This document shows positions 25,876-35,600 of a stretch of 63,464 nt of DNA, piece by piece; position 1 is the stretch's first letter, and each line of letters begins with the position of its first letter. The stretch is from positions 1 through 63,464 of the forward strand of contig CAZHST010000020.1 of NCBI GenBank assembly GCA_964535215.1, in the 5' to 3' direction. Made by a program: the position numbers and the translations under genes. The notes below the pieces were generated by a model. That model searched no databases and had not been told where the DNA came from. It was given only the letters and a program-made list of their open reading frames with translations. The DNA comes from JACQHM01 sp964535215 (GTDB taxonomy: Bacteria; Methylomirabilota; Methylomirabilia; Methylomirabilales; JACQHM01).

Positions 25876-25943
25876 CTTAGGGCGAAGAGCCCATCCAGCA
25901 CCAACAGATACGATGACAGCTTAAACGCTAGCTCAAAGGACAT
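25876..25943 (-). repeat. tgpA 5'-end repeat, copy 3
   Basis: The first 22-23 codons of tgpA (MSFELAFKLSSYLLVLDGLF, then ALS) are present and the match stops abruptly. The upstream gene's TGA stop lies within the copy, at codons 2-4 (GATGTCCTTTGAG). It marks the right boundary of the HEPN/MNT module. Confidence 0.8.
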
Positions 25944-26424
25944 CGTTCTCCATTCCCCGTTGTCGGGATTTCTTCCGCTGCATTTGGCGCCGCTCCCGAA
26001 TGTAACTGGCCAGCTCTCGTTCGTTCTTTAGTGGGGACTTCCCTCCAGCGATGTCTATGATGTGGCAGAGTAGTCGGTAAACGCGGGACGCCCGATCGCT
26101 ATTCTCACCTCTCCCTGGGACGATAGCGTTACGCTTCAGTTTGCCTTTTGCAAAGGGATGCACGAGTGCGTTTCGGCTCTTGTTCAATTCTTTTAGCGCC
26201 TTTATGAGGCGGTGTTCCAGGATGCATTCATCCTCTTCCTCAATCACAACGGTTTCTGGTGCGAAATCCCCTTGACTGTCTTGCCCAACCAAGCCGATAA
26301 CCTTTTCCCGTTCTGGCTGAGCTTTGCTTACCACAAAGAAACTTCGTGTAAACCTGGAATGAGGATTCTCAGCATCCTCTTTTGTCTGGTACTTGATCAT
26401 AAATGCCATAGACCTAAATACCAT
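25933..26424 (-). CDS. Uncharacterised protein with an R-x4-H HEPN-like RNase motif
   Basis: The 163-residue protein is not assigned to a named family. Its middle contains IKALKELNKSRNALVHPFAK, where R-N-A-L-V-H fits the R-x4-6-H active-site motif of HEPN ribonucleases, followed by a helix. The tail is very basic (RERRQMQRKKSRQR). AAGGAGG lies 9 bp before the ATG. It sits between a tgpA repeat and a broken Mrr-type nuclease gene, a context that suggests defence or toxin activity. That is inference. Confidence 0.6.
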   Translation of the reverse strand: MVFRSMAFMIKYQTKEDAENPHSRFTRSFFVVSKAQPEREKVIGLVGQDSQGDFAPETVVIEEEDECILEHRLIKALKELNKSRNALVHPFAKGKLKRNAIVPGRGENSDRASRVYRLLCHIIDIAGGKSPLKNERELASYIRERRQMQRKKSRQRGMENDVL

Positions 26425-26469
26425 AGGCCTATCCTCCTTCGCCTCACTATGAGGCTTTGTGCTGCTGGT

Positions 26470-27170
26470 TTACCGAATCTCGAGCACTTGTCGGCATGAG
26501 CCACACCTGTATTGACCATCCCTCTTTAGGGGATCGGGAATGCGGTTCTTTGCTCCACAACTGGGGTATTTGAGGATCAAAGCCTGCTAGGTTCCTCTTG
26601 CGGTATCTATAGCTTCGATGAGCTTATGGCGATCCCACAACTCAACACCATTGGCCTTTGCTAATTTAATCGCTTGCCGAGTGTAAAAGCGATTGGTAAC
26701 CACGATGGCCTTTTTACACCGGTAAAAGCCTCTTGCCGCCACTGCTTCCTGAATCGCCTTGACACCGATATGCCCCTGGGCACGTTTTGCTTGAATGACT
26801 GTTTTGACTCCATCCTTCGAAGCAATGAGGTCAGCGCCATAATCGCCTGTAGTCCGAGTTCCTTCAACGTTGAAACCCAGTCTTGTAAACAGGGTTGCAA
26901 AGCTGCGCCACTCATCTGGTCGATTTCGTCTAGCCTATAACGGGCTACAATAAGCCGCTCTTGCTCAAGTCTGCGAGCTTCTTCCTCAGCCCTTTCCTTC
27001 CGTATCTCCTCCCAAAGACGGTTATAGAGAGCCCTGGAATAAAGGTTAAATGCAGCTAGGGTTGCATCATACCCGGGGAGCACAGGCTCTTTTAGGAATT
27101 CCCTGAGCATCTTCTTCTTACAATACTCGAAAAGCTCATTCACTGGGGTTTTTACCCGCTTCTTTGGCAT
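26470..27170 (-). pseudogene. Mrr-like restriction endonuclease, broken by a frameshift and an amber codon
   Basis: The N-terminal half reads normally to IDQMSGAA. There one base is missing in a run at 26899-26901; adding it gives ATLFTRLGFNVEGTRTTGDY and then GADLIASKDGVKTVIQAKRA, the Mrr catalytic core (D ... QxK). The restored frame reaches TAG at 26587-26589. In the same frame beyond it lie YPSCGAKNRIP and YRCGSCRQVLEIR, a four-cysteine zinc ribbon. Mrr-type enzymes cut modified DNA and often carry such a ribbon, so the TAG probably replaced a sense codon. The frameshift alone could be a sequencing error. Confidence 0.65.
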
Positions 27171-27197
27171 AGAGATCCGATCCTCCTACTTGGTTCG

Positions 27198-28244
27198 TTA
27201 ATCCGGCCAGCCTTTCAAGAGGCCTTCGCCCAGTTTGATGCGGATGATCCCACCCCCGTTGGAACCCTCGGGGTTGGGGGTTGGGGGTTGGGGGTTAGGG
27301 GTTCGACCAGGATGGTAGAGGGCCAGGTGCTCTAAGATCCGGTGGAGATGGGGGATCCCCCGGCCGAAGGGGATTGTCCCGTTGGTCGTGAGGAGTCGAA
27401 CCTCCGCATCCTGCTTGATGAAGTGGGCCGCCAAGGAGGCGACCAGGCTGATGTCCTCCTCCACCTTCTCGGCCGAAGCCGTCGGCTCCGGATCCTTGAT
27501 GAGAAGGGTGACCTTCCCTCCCTCCTCCCGCTCTAACTCTTTCAGCATCAGCTCCCCGGCCTTGGCCGACGTCTTCCAGTGGATCAGGCGAAAGTCGTCG
27601 CCCTCCCGAAAGGGGCGGAGGTCGTAGAGGCCCGATCCCCTCCCCTTCTGGTACCGGGCCTGGACCCCCCACGAGGTGAGAACCTTCAAGAGCGTAGGGG
27701 GAAGGGGCACGATCCGGGGATAGACCAGGACCTCGTCCCCCGGGCCGGGCCGGGAGGTCTTGAAGAAAAGGCCGAAGGGGTAGCGGGTCGAGACCTTCAG
27801 AGGAGGAAGCCTGTGAAGGCCCCGCCGCTCGAAGCGGCACTCATCCTTGAGCGTCGCGGCCTCCTTCGGGGCGAGCTTCAGGAGATAGTGGGGAGAACTC
27901 CCCTGGATGTGGAGGGAGAAGGAGGGGAGTCTTTTCTTCCGGTTCCTGACAACGATCCGGGCAGGGACGGGCTCCCCGGCGTGAATCCGTTTTGGAAAGA
28001 GATGCTTGACTTCCACACGCCGGAGGGACTGCTCGGAGAGGATGCCGGAGATGACGATAAAGGAGAGGAGCATGGCGAGGAGGAGGTAGAGGAGGTTGTT
28101 GCCCGTGTTGGTCGCGGCTAAACCCAGGCCGACCGTTGCCAGGAGGAACCACCACCCCTCCTTCGTCGGGCGGATGGCCCGGGGAGGTCGGAGCCTCTTA
28201 AGGAAACGCCAAAACCCCTGGCGGAGGGCCTTTGCAATGCTCAT
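27198..28244 (-). CDS. DUF58-domain membrane protein of the MoxR operon
   Basis: This 348-residue protein has two close helices (about residues 32-70), a beta-rich linker and a von Willebrand-like DUF58 core. Motifs seen are GLYDLRPFREGDDFRLIHWK and VTLLIKDPEP. It follows moxR by 8 bp and normally precedes the transglutaminase gene. Near its C-terminus TPNPQPPTPNPEG is encoded by a repeat of G-runs on the opposite strand, an in-frame insertion. Family role: a MoxR-assisted membrane complex, poorly defined. Confidence 0.9.
   Translation of the reverse strand: MSIAKALRQGFWRFLKRLRPPRAIRPTKEGWWFLLATVGLGLAATNTGNNLLYLLLAMLLSFIVISGILSEQSLRRVEVKHLFPKRIHAGEPVPARIVVRNRKKRLPSFSLHIQGSSPHYLLKLAPKEAATLKDECRFERRGLHRLPPLKVSTRYPFGLFFKTSRPGPGDEVLVYPRIVPLPPTLLKVLTSWGVQARYQKGRGSGLYDLRPFREGDDFRLIHWKTSAKAGELMLKELEREEGGKVTLLIKDPEPTASAEKVEEDISLVASLAAHFIKQDAEVRLLTTNGTIPFGRGIPHLHRILEHLALYHPGRTPNPQPPTPNPEGSNGGGIIRIKLGEGLLKGWPD
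27270..27301 (+). repeat. G-quadruplex-type repeat inside the DUF58 gene
   Basis: Five runs of four or five G are separated by TT (one by TTA), giving strong four-stranded potential on the plus strand. It adds a Pro-rich stretch to the DUF58 protein without breaking the frame. Similar sequences lie in the kinase gene at about 7439-7510. Confidence 0.75.
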
Positions 28245-28252
28245 CTAGACCC

Positions 28253-29200
28253 CTAAGAGGGGACCGGGATCTCCTGGAGGATCTCCGTAAGGATCGTCTC
28301 AGCCTCCTCCCCGGCGCTTTCCCCCTGCCTCCACTGGACCGTCGGGATCACCCGGTGGGCAAGGGTGGGGATCGCCAGCCTCTTGATATCGTCAGGGATA
28401 CAGTAGTCGCGGCCTTCGATCAGGGCGAGGGCTTGGGCGGCCCGGTAGAGGGCCAGGGATCCCCGGGGGCTCACCCCGAGAGCCAGGGCCTCGGAGCGCC
28501 GGGTGGCTCTCACGATGGCCAGGATGTAGTCCAGGAGGACCTCATCCACCTTCACCTGCTCCGCCTGCTTCTGGAGGGCGAGGACCTCCTCAACCGAGAG
28601 GACGGGCTGGAGCTGTTCCAGGACCTCCGCCGTTCGCTCCCCTTTGAGGATCCGCTTCTCGTCCATCTCCCGGGGGTAGCCGATCCTGATCCGTAGGAGG
28701 AAGCGGTCCATCTGGGACTCGGGCAGGGGATGGGTCCCGTGGTACTCGAGGGGGTTCTGGGTGGCCAGGACGATGAACGGCTGGGGGAGCTTGTAGGTCT
28801 GGTGATCCACGGACACCTGGAAGTCGTTCATCGCTTCCAGAAGGGCGCTTTGGGTCTTTGGCGTCGTGCGGTTGATCTCATCGGCCAGGATCACGTTGGC
28901 GAAGAGGGGGCCCGGTTTGAAGGTGAACTCCCCCTTCCTCTGATCGAACACCGAAACCCCGATGATGTCGGAGGGGAGGAGGTCGCTCGTGAACTGGATC
29001 CGCTGGAAGGTCCCGCCCAGGGATTTGGCCAAGGCGGCGGCCAGGGTCGTCTTCCCAACCCCGGGGACATCCTCGATCAGGAGATGGCCCCTGGCCAGGA
29101 GGGCCACCAGGGCCAGCTTGATCACCTCGGGTTTCCCGACCAGGGCCCGCTCGACGTTCCTCTGGAGGACGACGATCTGCTCCATCAGGTTCATGGGCAC
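28253..29200 (-). CDS. MoxR-family AAA+ ATPase
   Basis: The 315-residue ATPase has Walker A DVPGVGKTTLA, Walker B VILADEINRTTPKTQSALLE, sensor TQNPLEYHGTHPLPESQMDR and arginine finger region. MoxR proteins act as chaperones for partners with VWA or DUF58 domains. It is the first gene of the MoxR-DUF58-(insert)-TgpA operon. MNLMEQ two codons in is an alternative start. Confidence 0.95.
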   Translation of the reverse strand: MPMNLMEQIVVLQRNVERALVGKPEVIKLALVALLARGHLLIEDVPGVGKTTLAAALAKSLGGTFQRIQFTSDLLPSDIIGVSVFDQRKGEFTFKPGPLFANVILADEINRTTPKTQSALLEAMNDFQVSVDHQTYKLPQPFIVLATQNPLEYHGTHPLPESQMDRFLLRIRIGYPREMDEKRILKGERTAEVLEQLQPVLSVEEVLALQKQAEQVKVDEVLLDYILAIVRATRRSEALALGVSPRGSLALYRAAQALALIEGRDYCIPDDIKRLAIPTLAHRVIPTVQWRQGESAGEEAETILTEILQEIPVPS

Positions 29201-29366
29201 AACCTAGTTTCGGTGACAAAGGAGAGGAAAGGGACACAAAGCAAGTAAAAGCAATGATCGTGCCAACTCTTCTGCCGAAACCCCACCCCTTCAAAAGGGC
29301 TGGGAACTGCCTGCACTCTAGCATACTCCCAAGAGGGAAGGCAACTCTGGAATGGCCCTTCTAGCC

Positions 29367-29395
29367 TTGACGGGTCTAGGGGGCCATGTCATAAT
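29367..29395 (+). promoter_or_regulatory. Promoter of the ADP-forming acyl-CoA synthetase gene
   Basis: TTGACG (29367-29372) and CATAAT (29390-29395) are 17 bp apart, each one base from consensus. The start codon of the synthetase is 52 bp downstream. Confidence 0.55.
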
Positions 29396-29446
29396 CCTTA
29401 CCGGGCTAAGTGATGCTTGGATCTTCGCTTTCATGGAGGATTTACG

Positions 29447-31591
29447 ATGACTGGTCTCAATCGGGTTTCCCATCTCCAGGCCATCTTCGCACCGCGATCC
29501 GTGGCCGTCGTCGGGGCCTCGACCCGCCCCGACAGCGTGGGAAGGGCGGTCTTTGCCAACATCCTCCTCCACGGTTACACAGGGGTCGTCTATCCGGTGA
29601 ACCCCAAGGCGCGGAGCATCCTGGCCGTGAAGGCGTACCCTTCCGTCCTGGAGATCCCCGAGGAGGTGGACTTGGCCGTCATCGTCACCCCCGCCGAGAC
29701 CATCCCTCAGGTCCTGGAAGAGTGCGGGCAGAAGGGGATCAAGGGGGCGGTCGTCATCTCCGCCGGCTTTAAAGAGCTGGGGGGGGAGGGGGTGAAGAGG
29801 GAGCAGGCCGTCATCCAGGCGGCCAGGAAATTCGGCATCCCGCTGATCGGGCCAAACTGCCTCGGGATCATCAACACCGATCCTACGGTTAAATTGAACG
29901 CGAGCTTTGCCCGGACGATGCCAAGGGCCGGGAACATCGCCCTGATCTCCCAGAGCGGGGCTGTCGGCGTTGCCGCCCTGGAGTATGCCCAGGCCGAGCG
30001 GATCGGTCTCTCGAAGTTCATCTCCGTCGGGAACAAGGCCGATCTGGATGAGAAGGACCTCCTCACCTACCTGAAGGACGATCCCCAGACCGATGTCATC
30101 CTCTTGTACCTGGAGGACCTGACCGATCCCAAGGGCTTCATCCAACTGGCCCGGGAGATCACCGGGGAGCTGAAAAAGACGAAGCCGATCCTGGCCGTCA
30201 AGGCAGGGCGGACGGTGGAGGGGGCCAAGGCCGCCTCCTCCCACACGGGGGCCCTGGCCGGTTCCGATGAGGCCTACGACTCCCTCTTTACCCAGTGCGG
30301 GGTCCTCCGGGTCGAATCGCTGGAGGAGCTGTTCGACTACGCCGTTGCCTTCGCCATGCAACCGCTGCCCCGAGGTAACCGGGTGGCCATTGTGACGAAC
30401 GCGGGGGGGCCTGGCATCATGGCCACCGACGCCTGTGTCCACTACGGCCTAACCCTCGCCCCCCTCCAGGAGAAGACGAAGGCAAAGCTCCGGGAGAAGC
30501 TCCCTCCGGCGGCCAGCCTGCATAACCCCGTTGATCTGTTAGGGGATGCGGCGGAGGACCGCTACGCCCTGGCTTTGGAAAACGTCCTTCAGGATGAGAC
30601 CGTGGATGGGGCCCTGGTGATCTGCACCCCCCAGCTCATGACAAACTTAACGTCCATTGCGGAGACGGTCGCCAAGGTGGCCCCGAGGTATCAGAAGCCG
30701 GTCCTGGTCTGTCTGATGGCGACAGGGGAGAGCATGGAGGAGGCCCTTGCCACCTTGAGCCAGGCCTCTCTCCCCCACTACAAGTTCCCGGAGGATGCGG
30801 CCAGGTCCTTAGCCGCCATGGCCCGCTACGCCTGGTGGATCCACCGCCCCAGGACAGGGGTGAAGGTGTTCGACGATGTGGATCGGGAGGCGGTCAAGAG
30901 GGTGCTGGATCGGGCAAAGGCGGAAGGGCGGCATTTCCTCCCGGAGCCCGAGGCCTACGAGCTCCTCCAGGCCTACCGCTTCCCGGTCTTGAACTTCCGC
31001 CTGGCCAAGGATCCAGACGAGGCGGTCCAGGGGGCGGAGGTGATCGGGTATCCTGTCGTCTTGAAGATCGTCTCGCCGGACATCATCCACAAGGTGGATG
31101 TCGGGGGGGTCAAGCTGAACCTGGTGAACAGGGAGCAGGTCCGACAGGCGTACGAAGACCTTTTCGCCGCTGTCCGGTCAGCCCGACCCCAGGCCAGAAT
31201 CCAGGGGGTGCTGGTGCAGAAGATGGTCAAGGGGGGGAAGGAAACGATCCTGGGGATGAAGCGGGATCCCCACTTCGGACCCCTTCTCCTGTTCGGCCTG
31301 GGCGGAACCTATGTGGAGATCTTCAAAGATGTCACCTTCAGGATCGCGCCGATCACCGAGCTGGGGGCCCACCGGATGATCCAGCAGCTGAAGGGCTCTC
31401 AGATCCTCACGGGCTACCGGGGGGAACCTCCCTCGGACCTGGAGGCCATCGCCGAGTGTCTGGAGCGGCTCTCCCAACTGGCCCTGGATTTCCCCCAGCT
31501 CCAGGAGCTGGACATGAACCCCCTGATCGTCTTCGAAGAGGGAAAAGGGGCAGCGGTCATTGACGCCAGGATCTTTATCGCGGGGGAGTGA
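29447..31591 (+). CDS. ADP-forming acetyl/acyl-CoA synthetase, fused alpha-beta
   Basis: The 714-residue protein joins a CoA-binding Rossmann domain (SVAVVGASTRPDSVGR), CoA-ligase domains with the phospho-His loop SSHTGALAGSDEAYD, and a C-terminal ATP-grasp domain (ILGMKRDPHFGPLLLFGLGG). It interconverts acyl-CoA, ADP and phosphate with acid, CoA and ATP, giving energy from acyl-CoA or activating acids. The start has GGAGGA upstream. Substrate range cannot be told. Confidence 0.93.
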   Translation: MTGLNRVSHLQAIFAPRSVAVVGASTRPDSVGRAVFANILLHGYTGVVYPVNPKARSILAVKAYPSVLEIPEEVDLAVIVTPAETIPQVLEECGQKGIKGAVVISAGFKELGGEGVKREQAVIQAARKFGIPLIGPNCLGIINTDPTVKLNASFARTMPRAGNIALISQSGAVGVAALEYAQAERIGLSKFISVGNKADLDEKDLLTYLKDDPQTDVILLYLEDLTDPKGFIQLAREITGELKKTKPILAVKAGRTVEGAKAASSHTGALAGSDEAYDSLFTQCGVLRVESLEELFDYAVAFAMQPLPRGNRVAIVTNAGGPGIMATDACVHYGLTLAPLQEKTKAKLREKLPPAASLHNPVDLLGDAAEDRYALALENVLQDETVDGALVICTPQLMTNLTSIAETVAKVAPRYQKPVLVCLMATGESMEEALATLSQASLPHYKFPEDAARSLAAMARYAWWIHRPRTGVKVFDDVDREAVKRVLDRAKAEGRHFLPEPEAYELLQAYRFPVLNFRLAKDPDEAVQGAEVIGYPVVLKIVSPDIIHKVDVGGVKLNLVNREQVRQAYEDLFAAVRSARPQARIQGVLVQKMVKGGKETILGMKRDPHFGPLLLFGLGGTYVEIFKDVTFRIAPITELGAHRMIQQLKGSQILTGYRGEPPSDLEAIAECLERLSQLALDFPQLQELDMNPLIVFEEGKGAAVIDARIFIAGE

Positions 31592-31962
31592 TGCGGGGAT
31601 TCCTCATCCGGTTGACCTTGAATGTCCTGGCGCTGATCCTGGTCGCCTCCATCCTCCCGGGGATCGAGGTGAAAGGCTTCATCCCGGCCATCGCCGCCGC
31701 GCTGCTGTTGGGGATCTTCAATGCTGTTCTCCGTCCCGTCCTGATCCTCCTGACCCTCCCCCTCAGCCTCCTCTCCTTTGGTCTTTTCATCCTGGTGATC
31801 AACGGCTTCCTCTTAAAGCTGGTCGCCTGGATGGTCTCGGGCTTCACCGTCCAGGGGTTCTGGCCGGCCGTGTTCGGGGCCCTTCTGATCAGTGGGACGA
31901 GCTGGCTTTTGAACCTCCTGATCAACGAGCAGGGGAGGGTGGAGATCGTCATCAAACGGTAG
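31591..31962 (+). CDS. Phage-holin-like four-helix membrane protein (PF04020 type)
   Basis: The 123-residue protein has four hydrophobic helices and the pattern LASILPGIEVKGF-like (VASILPGIEVKGFIPAI) and LNAVLRPVLILLTLPLS-like sequence typical of the YvlD/holin-4TM family. Its start overlaps the stop of the synthetase gene (TGATG). The family is common in bacteria and is not phage-specific; its role is unknown. Confidence 0.8.
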   Translation: MRGFLIRLTLNVLALILVASILPGIEVKGFIPAIAAALLLGIFNAVLRPVLILLTLPLSLLSFGLFILVINGFLLKLVAWMVSGFTVQGFWPAVFGALLISGTSWLLNLLINEQGRVEIVIKR

Positions 31963-32054
31963 CCGGGCGCGGCAGCAATGCTCCACCTTTTCGGGCCGGG
32001 CAACGGTTCAGGAACGGTGTGAGGTTTCCCGGCCCTCTCGTTCCCCTCGATGGC

Positions 32055-32465
32055 TCACCACTGCTTCTTCTGCTGCCCGGGCGGGACCCACGGTTTCTTC
32101 GTCTGGCCCGGGGGACCTCCCTTCAAGCCGGGCGGGAGATCCTGATACGCGATGAAGACCCATGGACCTTGGGGGGTAGGGGCTGTGTACCACACCCCTT
32201 GGGAGTAGTAGTAATATACCCCGCTCACCACGTAGACGTTCTCCATACCGGAAACGGCATAGACGTTTGTCCCGGGGATGAGGATCAGGGTCGGCGACCC
32301 GGTCACAACGACGGTTGGCGGGGAGGCCATCTTCTTGGCCTGTCCCGGGGGGATGCCCCCTTGGCCGGGCGGGATCCCGCCCTGCCCTGGAGGGGTGCCG
32401 AGGGGCACCGGGGTGCAGCCCACAAAGAGCCCAATCAACGCCGCAAGGGCCAGTATTGACCGCAT
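32055..32465 (-). CDS. Lipoprotein with PPGQGGI repeats
   Basis: The 136-residue precursor has a lipobox LIGLFVGC. The mature part starts with three PPGQ-type repeats (GTPPGQGGIPPGQGGIPPGQ). A central block follows with Tyr and Val strands (NVYVVSGVYYYYSQGVWY, then PWVFIAYQDLPPGL), and the end is again PPGQ-rich. AGGAGAGG precedes the start. No family is recognised; a surface or periplasmic structural role is possible. Confidence 0.65.
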   Translation of the reverse strand: MRSILALAALIGLFVGCTPVPLGTPPGQGGIPPGQGGIPPGQAKKMASPPTVVVTGSPTLILIPGTNVYAVSGMENVYVVSGVYYYYSQGVWYTAPTPQGPWVFIAYQDLPPGLKGGPPGQTKKPWVPPGQQKKQW

Positions 32466-32654
32466 AAGCCTCTCCTTGGTAAGGGTGTCGGTGGAAAGGG
32501 GGGGCTTTAAGCCTTCCTCTTGCACGTCCAGGTTTTTGCAACAGGCGTGCCAAGATGAACGTAGGATTGAGGGGACCGTGGACCGGTGGGCTCTGAAATC
32601 AATCAAGAACACGCGATGTTCGGGGCACCGATGAGCAGAGGGAAGAGGTCGAAC

Positions 32655-35600
32655 ATGGCGAAAGGGATCCGATTCCTCCTCCTCATCGGCTTCACCTTTC
32701 TCCTGGTAACCGGCGCCACGCTCGTGATCCTCACGAGGATGTACCTCCCCCGTCCGGAGACGGCGGCCTGGCTGAGCGAGCGTGTCAGCCGTTCCTTCCC
32801 CGTCCAGGTGAAGATCGGAGGGATTGAGGTCCCCCTTCGTTGGACCGGGCTTGGGCCGATTGTCCTCCGGGACCTTTTGCTTTTAGCCCCTGGGATCAGG
32901 GGGAACATCGCGCGGGTCGAGGTCCCTTTGAGCGTGAAGGGCCTTGGGTCCGCCTTCCTCCACCAGGTCTCCTTCTCCCAGACCAGGCCCGATGGGAGCG
33001 TAATCAACCTCCGGGGTTTGAAGCTAAAACTCCAGTTCGCTTCCCTCCTGAAGCGAGGGGAGCTGAAGTTCCACCGGATCGAGCTGGAAGAACCGGAGAT
33101 CCTCTTCCAGGGGGCTCCTCTCCGGACCTGTGGGGAGGTCTTCGCTTTGGGGGACTGGTTGACGGGTGGCTGGGTCGGCTTCCAGGAAGCCGTCCAGAAG
33201 GCCCCCATCCAGCATCTGACCCTGAAGAAGGGGGTGCTTCGCCTGACCAGCCTCCGCCTGGCCGACCTGACCCTCGCCGCCCAAAACCTGGGCTCGAAAG
33301 CCAATCACCTCCGCCTGAAAGGGGTGGTGGAGGCCTCAACGTTCTCGCTCCCCTTCCGCGCGGAGGCGAGGTGGGAGGAGGCCCCCTTCCCGTTACGCCT
33401 TCAGCTCCAGCTTGAGGAGATCCCCCTCTCTCCCTTCAGGGCAATGGCCCCCACCTTGGACCTCTCCGCCTCCCAGGCCAGCCTCCTCCTCACCCTCTTT
33501 GTCCCCTCGGCGAGGGAGGCAGGAGGCCTCCTGAAGGCCAGGGCCACCCACCTCCTCCTCCGAGGGGCCAGGGAGCCCCTTGAACCTGAGATGCGAGCCC
33601 TCTTCCGCCTCGACCTCGACCGGGGTGAGGTGAGGATCGAGGAGGCGAGGTTGGGCACCCGGGGGCTTGTGGTGGGAGGGATGGGAGGGGTAAGGTGTCA
33701 GGGGAGGCTCCAGTATGCCCTCCGGCTTCGCCCGCTCCAGGCGAGCCTCGCCCCCCTCCAAAAGAAGCTCCCCCAGCTTCCCGAGGGGGTTCAAGGCAAG
33801 GTGTTCGTCCGGAAGGTGGAAGTCCTAGGAACAGGGTCCGACCGGCCTCCCCGGATCACTGTCGTCGGGGGGTTCGAAGGTATTGGCCCGCTTCCCCCCG
33901 TCCAGGGGATCCGGCTGGCGGCGCTGAACGGTCGCTTTCACGTGAAAGGGGGCTTCCGCCGCCTCCTGGTTTCGACCACCTTCGAGGGAAAAGGGGGGGG
34001 AGAGCTCAAGGGCAAGCCGGTGAGGGTGGACCTGGCCGGGACGATCAGCGGGGATCTGAAAGGGGGAGACTTCACCCTTCAGGCCTTCCGTCTTCACACG
34101 GAGCCTGTCGGCGAGGTCACCCTCAAGGGGAGCGTGAAAGGATGGGGGGAGAGGACCGTCGAGCTCAAGACCGACCGGCTTGCCCTGAACGTCAACGCCC
34201 TGGAGTCCTTTGTCCCGCTGCCCAAAGGGACCCTCACCCTCAACGCCCTGGAGGGACCATCCCTCCAGATCAAGTTCCAGGGGAGGAAGGGACCGTGGGA
34301 GCTTCACCTGAATGTGAAGGGCCTTTCCTTGAAGGTCCAGGGGCATCCTCTTGTCTTGAAAGAAGGGATGATCTCCCTCACAGGGCGGAGGACCTCCGAG
34401 CTGGCAGCGAGAGGGACGGTGGTCGCCAAGACCCTCGAGGTGGACGGGCACCCGGTGAAAAACCCACGCCTTTCCTTCCAGGCCAATGCCGCAGGGGTCC
34501 AGCTCGAGGAGCTGGCGCTCTTTGCCTACGGCGCCAGCGTGGAGGGAAGCGGAGCCTTCGCCCTCTCGAAAGGGACCCCGGAAGGAGAGCTCCACCTGGC
34601 CGTGAAGCGCCTTCGTCCGGCCCCGCTGCTCTTGACCCTTCAGGAACGAAACGGCCTCCGTCTCCCCTTCTCCCTCCCCTCTTCTGAGAGGGCCTCTTCC
34701 CTCCAGGTTTCGACGGAGGCTGTGGTGAAGATGAACGGCCGGAAGCTTACGTTCCAGGTGAGGGTCGAGCCAATCCCGGTCGTCCCGGCGATGGCCCTGG
34801 CCGCGGGGCTTTTGAAGGATCTCCCGGTGGAGTTCACCGGCGGGGCCGTCTCCGGAGAGGTCGAGGGTGTAAGGAACAGTGATGGGACGCTCCTCGCCTC
34901 CGGCACCCTTACCGTCCACACCCTGGGGCTTCGGCCCAAGGGGAAGAACGGCCCCCCCTCAACCCTTTCCCTCCAGCTTCCTTTCACGTACAGCGACGGG
35001 ACCCTTCGCCTCCGGGGAGACCGGCTCTCCTTCCCGGCGAAGGCGCTCCTTCCGCCGGGGGGTTCCCTCCCCGTCCAGGCCGGTGGGGGGCAGATCGTCC
35101 TCTCCTTCTCGGGGGAGGCTTCACCCCAAGAGGGGGTGCAGGTGGCCGGTCGGGTGGAGCTTGACAATCTCCTGCTTGAACGGTGGGCAGGGCGGCCCCT
35201 CCCCCCGGTCAACGGGAGGGTCAGGTTCGCCTTCAGGGACCGCGTGTTGCGCCTGCCGGAGGTGTCCTTCAGGATAGGGGGGACGGTGCAGGTCAAGGCG
35301 ACGGCCACGCTCCCCTTTCCCCCGACGGAGGACCTCCCCCGCCGGTTCACCCTTCAGATCCCCTCGGTCAAGCTTGATGAGCTTCACCGGATTCTCTCCT
35401 CCTCCCTCCCCCTGACGCTCCAGGGCGCGGAGTTTTCGGGGGCGATCGGGGGAGGGGTAGAGGTGGTCGGGGAGGCTGTGAAAGGGGAAGTGACGCTTCA
35501 AAGGTTCGGCCTGAAGGCCGGCGCCGCCGGCGTTACAGGGATCAGCGGCCGGATCCCTTTGATCGGAACCCTCGGCCCTTCGCGGAAAGACCGGTTCGTC

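Noticed and set aside
27264..27305. Telomere-like or CRISPR repeat
   Set aside because: The G-run repeat has no spacers and lies in frame within a gene; it is better explained as a low-complexity insertion.
31591..31962. Prophage, suggested by the holin-like gene
   Set aside because: The family is common in bacterial chromosomes and no other phage gene is present.
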